Source: Niveispirillum sp. SYP-B3756
GTDB lineage: Bacteria; Pseudomonadota; Alphaproteobacteria; Azospirillales; Azospirillaceae
Assembly: GCF_009495745.1 (NCBI RefSeq)
Contig: NZ_WIDQ01000006.1
Location: 124,001-188,000 of the forward strand
Length of the DNA stretch: 64,000 nt
Reading direction: 5' to 3'
Positions 60,774 through 64,000 of the stretch are shown one piece after another. Each line of letters starts with the position of its first letter. Position 1 is the stretch's first letter. The notes below the pieces were generated by a model that saw nothing but the letters and a program-made list of their open reading frames with translations, did not search any database and was not told where the DNA came from. The position numbers were made by a program, and so were the translations under genes.

Positions 60774-61697
60774 TTAAACAAGCTGTTCGCCGACCTTGTG
60801 CGGAAAACCGTTGAGGAAGGCGGCGGCATCCACCGGGCCGCGACCGGGGCGTTGTACGCGCAACAGGCGCAACGCCCCTTCGCCACAGGCCAGCGTGCCG
60901 GTGCTGTCCAGCAGGGTGCCGGCTGCTGCCTTGCCGGCCACAGGCTCGGCGGACAGCACCTTCAGCTTTTCCCCGTTGGGCAAGTCGATCCAGCAGCCGG
61001 GCCAGGGGTTCAGGCCGCGGATTTGCCGATCCAGTTCAACGGCGGGGCGGGTCAGGTCCAGCCGGCCTTCATCCTTCACCAGCTTGGCGGCATAGGTCAC
61101 GCCCTCTGCCGGCTGGGGTTCCGGTTTCAGGCTGCCATCGGCAATGCCGGGCAGGGCTTCCACCATCAGCCGGGCACCCATGGCGGCCAGCGCATCATGC
61201 AATTCGGATACAATCATGCGCGGGCCAATGGCGATGCTGTCCTTCAACAGCATGGCGCCGGTATCCAGCCCGGCATCCATCTGCATGATTGTCACGCCGG
61301 TTTCGGCATCGCCAGCCAGCAGGGCCCGGTGGATAGGGGCGGCCCCCCGCCAGCGCGGCAGCAGGCTGGCATGAACATTGATGCAACCCAGGCGCGGCGC
61401 ATCCAGCACCACCTGCGGCAGGATCAGCCCATAGGCGGCGACAATGGCCGCATCCAACCCCAGTTCAGCGAATTCGCGCTGTGCATCGGCATTGCGCAGG
61501 CTTTTCGGCGTGCGCACAGGGATGCCCAACGCCTCTGCCCGGCGATGCACCGGCGATGCCTGCAACTGCTGACCACGTCCGGCGGGGCGGGGGGGCTGGC
61601 TATAGACACAGACCACCTGATGGCCGGCCTGCACCAGCGCATCCAGGATGCCAACCGAAAAATCCGGCGTGCCCATGAAGGCGAGGCGCAGCGACAT
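60774..61697 (-). CDS. fmt: Methionyl-tRNA formyltransferase
   Basis: A 307-residue enzyme that formylates initiator Met-tRNA with 10-formyl-tetrahydrofolate. The core motif [20 protein letters not shown] is intact, with [19 protein letters not shown] at the start and [19 protein letters not shown] in the C-terminal tRNA-binding domain. The start at 61697 is chosen over an ATG six codons earlier. It follows def, as is common. Confidence 0.97.
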   Translation of the reverse strand: MSLRLAFMGTPDFSVGILDALVQAGHQVVCVYSQPPRPAGRGQQLQASPVHRRAEALGIPVRTPKSLRNADAQREFAELGLDAAIVAAYGLILPQVVLDAPRLGCINVHASLLPRWRGAAPIHRALLAGDAETGVTIMQMDAGLDTGAMLLKDSIAIGPRMIVSELHDALAAMGARLMVEALPGIADGSLKPEPQPAEGVTYAAKLVKDEGRLDLTRPAVELDRQIRGLNPWPGCWIDLPNGEKLKVLSAEPVAGKAAAGTLLDSTGTLACGEGALRLLRVQRPGRGPVDAAAFLNGFPHKVGEQLV

Positions 61698-61741
61698 GGC
61701 GGAATATCCAGGCAAAACGGGAAAGAAGCGGCCAGCGCGGA

Positions 61742-62251
61742 TCAGCCGCGCTTTGCCTTGTTATACTTGCGCAGCACCATATTACGCTTCAGCGAAGAGA
61801 GGTGATCGATGAACAGCACACCGTTCAGGTGATCAATCTCATGCTGGATACAGGTGGCCAGCAGGCCATCGGCATCCATCTCCCGCACCTCCCCGGCGCG
61901 GTCGACATAGCGCACGCGGACCTGGGCGGGGCGGGTCACATCGGCATAGATTTCCGGGATGGAGAGGCAACCTTCCTGCGTCACTGCCAGCTCATCCGAG
62001 GTCCAGATCAGTTCCGGGTTGACCATGGCCAGCGGGTTCGGCTTTTCGTTCTTGTGGTCGGTGACATCGACCACGATGAGCCGTTCCAGAATACCCACCT
62101 GCGGGGCAGCCAGACCGATACCGGGCGCCTTGTACATGGTCTCCAGCATATTATCCATCAGGTCGGCGACACGACCGTCCACATTGTCCAGCGGCTTGCA
62201 CTTGGCCTTCAGGCGGGTGTCGGGGATGGTGAGGATGGGCAGCAGAGACAT
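61742..62251 (-). CDS. def: Peptide deformylase
   Basis: A 169-residue metalloenzyme that removes the N-formyl group from nascent proteins. All three signatures are visible: [10 protein letters not shown] (45-52), EGCLSIP with metal ligand C95, and QHEIDHLNG with H137, catalytic E138 and H141. It lies upstream of fmt on the same strand, 44 bases apart. Confidence 0.98.
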   Translation of the reverse strand: MSLLPILTIPDTRLKAKCKPLDNVDGRVADLMDNMLETMYKAPGIGLAAPQVGILERLIVVDVTDHKNEKPNPLAMVNPELIWTSDELAVTQEGCLSIPEIYADVTRPAQVRVRYVDRAGEVREMDADGLLATCIQHEIDHLNGVLFIDHLSSLKRNMVLRKYNKAKRG

Positions 62252-62354
62252 TTCTTCTTCGGTCCGGCGGGCGGGGGTGGAACGCAGATGGCATTATTAC
62301 ATTGTGGGCAGATAGGCCCCAAGCCCTTTGGCGTCAAGCGCCATGGGTGCGGGT

Positions 62355-63899
62355 CTACTCCCCCGCCAGCGGGGCTGGCAGCACATCATTTTCCGGCATG
62401 GGTTCGGCCAGGGCCATGGGCTGGCGTGGTGCATGGTCTAGCGGGGCCAGTTCGGCCAAGCTGGCCCCATCGGGGGCGGCACGCAAATCCTTGAAGCGCC
62501 GCGCCGTCACCAGCACCCGCGATTCCAGCGAGGCCACGGCGGCATTATAGCTGTTCACCGCCCCGCCCAGCCCCTTGCCGACACGACCCATATGATCGGC
62601 CATCACCGCCAGCCGCTCATAAAGCTCCCGTCCCAACTGGCTGATGGTCTGGGCATTGCGGGTCAGCGCCTCCTGCCGCCAGCCATAGGAGACGGCGCGC
62701 AGCAGGGCGATCAGGGTGGTGGGGGTGGCGGGGATCACCGACTGGTCGATTCCGGCCTCAATCAGGCCGGGGTCTTGTTCCAGGGCGGCAGAGAAGAAAT
62801 TCTCCCCCGGCAGGAACAGCACGACAAATTCCGGTGCTGGATCGAACTGCGCCCAATAGCGCTTTTCCCCCAGCCCCTTCATATGGTCGCGGATATGCCG
62901 TGCGTGGCGGGCCAGATGCACGATCTTCGCCCGGTCATCTCCCTCCTGTGTGGCATCCAGATAGGCTTCCAGCGGGGCCTTGGCATCCACGACAATGCTT
63001 TTGCCGCCGGGCAGGCGGACGATCAGGTCCGGCCGCAGCCGCACCCCGTCGCTGGTCTGGGTGCTGGTCTGTTCGAAGAAATCGCAATGGTCCAGCATCC
63101 CGGCCATTTCCACCACGCGGCGGAGCTGGATTTCACCCCAGCGGCCGCGGGTCACCGGGCTGCGCAGGGCCTTTACCAGATTGCCGGTTTCCGCCCGCAA
63201 CTGGCCCTGGCCTTCCATCAGATGGGCGATCTGGGTCTTTAACTCCACATAGGCGCCGACACGCGCCTGTTCGATGCCCTGCACCGCCTCCCCAAACTTG
63301 GTCAGATGGTCGCGGATGGGGGTGACCAGGGCGTCGATAGCGGCATTGCGCTTATCCAGGTCGCCGCGTGCCGATTCCTGGAATTTTTCCAGCTGCGCCT
63401 GGGCCAGCGTCAGGAAATCGCGGTTATTGGCGGAAAGTGCTTCTGCTGACAGGGCCTTGAAGGCATCCCCCAGCCGGGCCTGGGCCTGATCCAGCAGGGC
63501 CAGTTTCTCCGCATTGCCGCGCCGTTCCTGCTCCAGCTCCGTCCGGGTCTCGGCCAAGGCAGCCTGCAGATGGGCCTGTTCATCCTGGGCCTCAGCCAAC
63601 CGCTCTTCCAGCAGCGGCACGCGTTCGGCCACCGCTTCGGCGGCCGCCCGTGCCGCCTGTTCGCCCATCCACTGCCGGCGCAGATCGGTCAATAACCGGT
63701 CCCGCTCCGCCAACTCATGGCGAAGCTCCCCCAGATGCCGGCCCATATGGTCGCGTTCGGCCCGCAGGCCTGCCACCTCTGCCCGCAAACCGGCCAGCCG
63801 CCGGGCCGATCCCTGGCGCAGCCAGAGGGCGACAAGGCTGGCCGCCAACAAGGCGCCAAGGAGCAGGGAAAATGGATCAAGGGAGAGGCTGGCAGGCAA
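62355..63899 (-). CDS. rmuC: DNA recombination protein RmuC homolog
   Basis: A 514-residue protein with an N-terminal membrane anchor (about 8-25), a long coiled coil (about 30-190, rich in A/E/R/L) and the RmuC nuclease-like domain ([38 protein letters not shown] with D-x-[21 protein letters not shown]). RmuC is proposed to limit inversions at short repeats. It lies 103 bases upstream of def on the same strand. Confidence 0.94.
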   Translation of the reverse strand: MPASLSLDPFSLLLGALLAASLVALWLRQGSARRLAGLRAEVAGLRAERDHMGRHLGELRHELAERDRLLTDLRRQWMGEQAARAAAEAVAERVPLLEERLAEAQDEQAHLQAALAETRTELEQERRGNAEKLALLDQAQARLGDAFKALSAEALSANNRDFLTLAQAQLEKFQESARGDLDKRNAAIDALVTPIRDHLTKFGEAVQGIEQARVGAYVELKTQIAHLMEGQGQLRAETGNLVKALRSPVTRGRWGEIQLRRVVEMAGMLDHCDFFEQTSTQTSDGVRLRPDLIVRLPGGKSIVVDAKAPLEAYLDATQEGDDRAKIVHLARHARHIRDHMKGLGEKRYWAQFDPAPEFVVLFLPGENFFSAALEQDPGLIEAGIDQSVIPATPTTLIALLRAVSYGWRQEALTRNAQTISQLGRELYERLAVMADHMGRVGKGLGGAVNSYNAAVASLESRVLVTARRFKDLRAAPDGASLAELAPLDHAPRQPMALAEPMPENDVLPAPLAGE

Positions 63900-64000
63900 G
63901 GGGGAAGGTTCCGGTTGTCAAGGTGCTGGTCAGCACCATCATAACCACAACCGGGCAAAGTGGGAACAGAATATGAACAAAATTACGGTTCTGTCATCCC
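63900..64000. other. Right end of the window, possible start of a plus-strand gene
   Basis: The last 101 bases hold an ATG at 63973 (MNKITVLSS...) that stays open to the edge, without an obvious ribosome site. Nothing more can be said. Confidence 0.25.

Noticed and set aside
1-64000. tRNA, rRNA, CRISPR or phage genes
   Set aside because: None was recognised on either strand. A tRNAscan and Infernal run would be needed to exclude short RNA genes with certainty.

Overview
The window reads as a G+C-rich, motile, probably soil- or plant-associated alphaproteobacterium. A flgF-flgG-flgA-flgH operon behind a sigma-54 promoter, an oxygen-dependent (cobG/cobN) cobalamin pathway and a Nif11-type peptide gene all fit a member of the Rhodospirillales, such as the Azospirillum/Niveispirillum group. 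That placement is inference from gene content. No rRNA, tRNA, CRISPR array or intact insertion sequence was seen.

Layout. (1) 1-523: start of a cydD-like exporter gene that runs off the left edge. (2) 717-14269: a catabolic island with a FadR-type GntR regulator; DUF885 peptidase, amino-acid permease and GH127 beta-L-arabinofuranosidase (+ strand); a dihydrodipicolinate-synthase-family deaminase and 4-hydroxyproline 2-epimerase (- strand); a secreted DUF5695 protein (-); and a secreted GH43 enzyme (+). All promoter regions carry a TATACGA-type site. I interpret the island as a system for eating plant hydroxyproline-rich, arabinosylated cell-wall glycoproteins. (3) 14395-18998: flagellar rod/ring operon, mug uracil-DNA glycosylase, fliN-like gene and a small conserved-looking ORF. 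(4) 19243-23409: CRP-type regulator, DUF502 membrane protein, secreted multicopper oxidase, thioesterase. (5) 23617-27363: gentisate-dioxygenase/FAH hydrolase operon divergent from a nitrilase/flavin-reductase pair. (6) 27421-43175: a nearly complete cobalamin corrin-ring cluster (cobB, cobA, cbiD, cobM, cobE, cobL, cobK, cobJ, cobI, cobH, cobG, cobN, cobW, DUF1636) and a HupE/UreJ-type metal transporter. Two B12 riboswitches sit head to head between the last two.

(7) 43196-43436: nested palindromic repeats including a MITE-like insertion. (8) 43510-48231: a zinc-starvation region with a LolD-like ATPase, an FtsX-like permease with a His-rich loop, DUF3299, a Cys-rich secreted protein, DUF1826 and a ZigA-type GTPase; both promoters carry a GTTATA-type Zur-like palindrome. 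(9) 48320-52565: small ORF, MFS transporter, Zn alcohol dehydrogenase behind an FNR-like box, and a DASS/SLC13 transporter. (10) 52566-55398: a Nif11-like peptide gene, an aldehyde dehydrogenase and several strong hairpins. (11) 55399-60767: alpha/beta hydrolase lacking its nucleophile serine, MAPEG protein, SDR, HCCA-isomerase-like DsbA-fold protein, a fused double-TetR regulator and two hotdog thioesterases. (12) 60774-63899: fmt, def and rmuC.

How it fits together: the island in (2) links removal of Hyp-linked arabinose (GH127, GH43, perhaps DUF5695) to peptide hydrolysis, uptake and hydroxyproline breakdown. The cobalamin operon and the transporter are set to respond oppositely placed but alike to B12. 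The zinc region combines a chaperone GTPase and an envelope ABC system under what looks like one zinc-sensing repressor.
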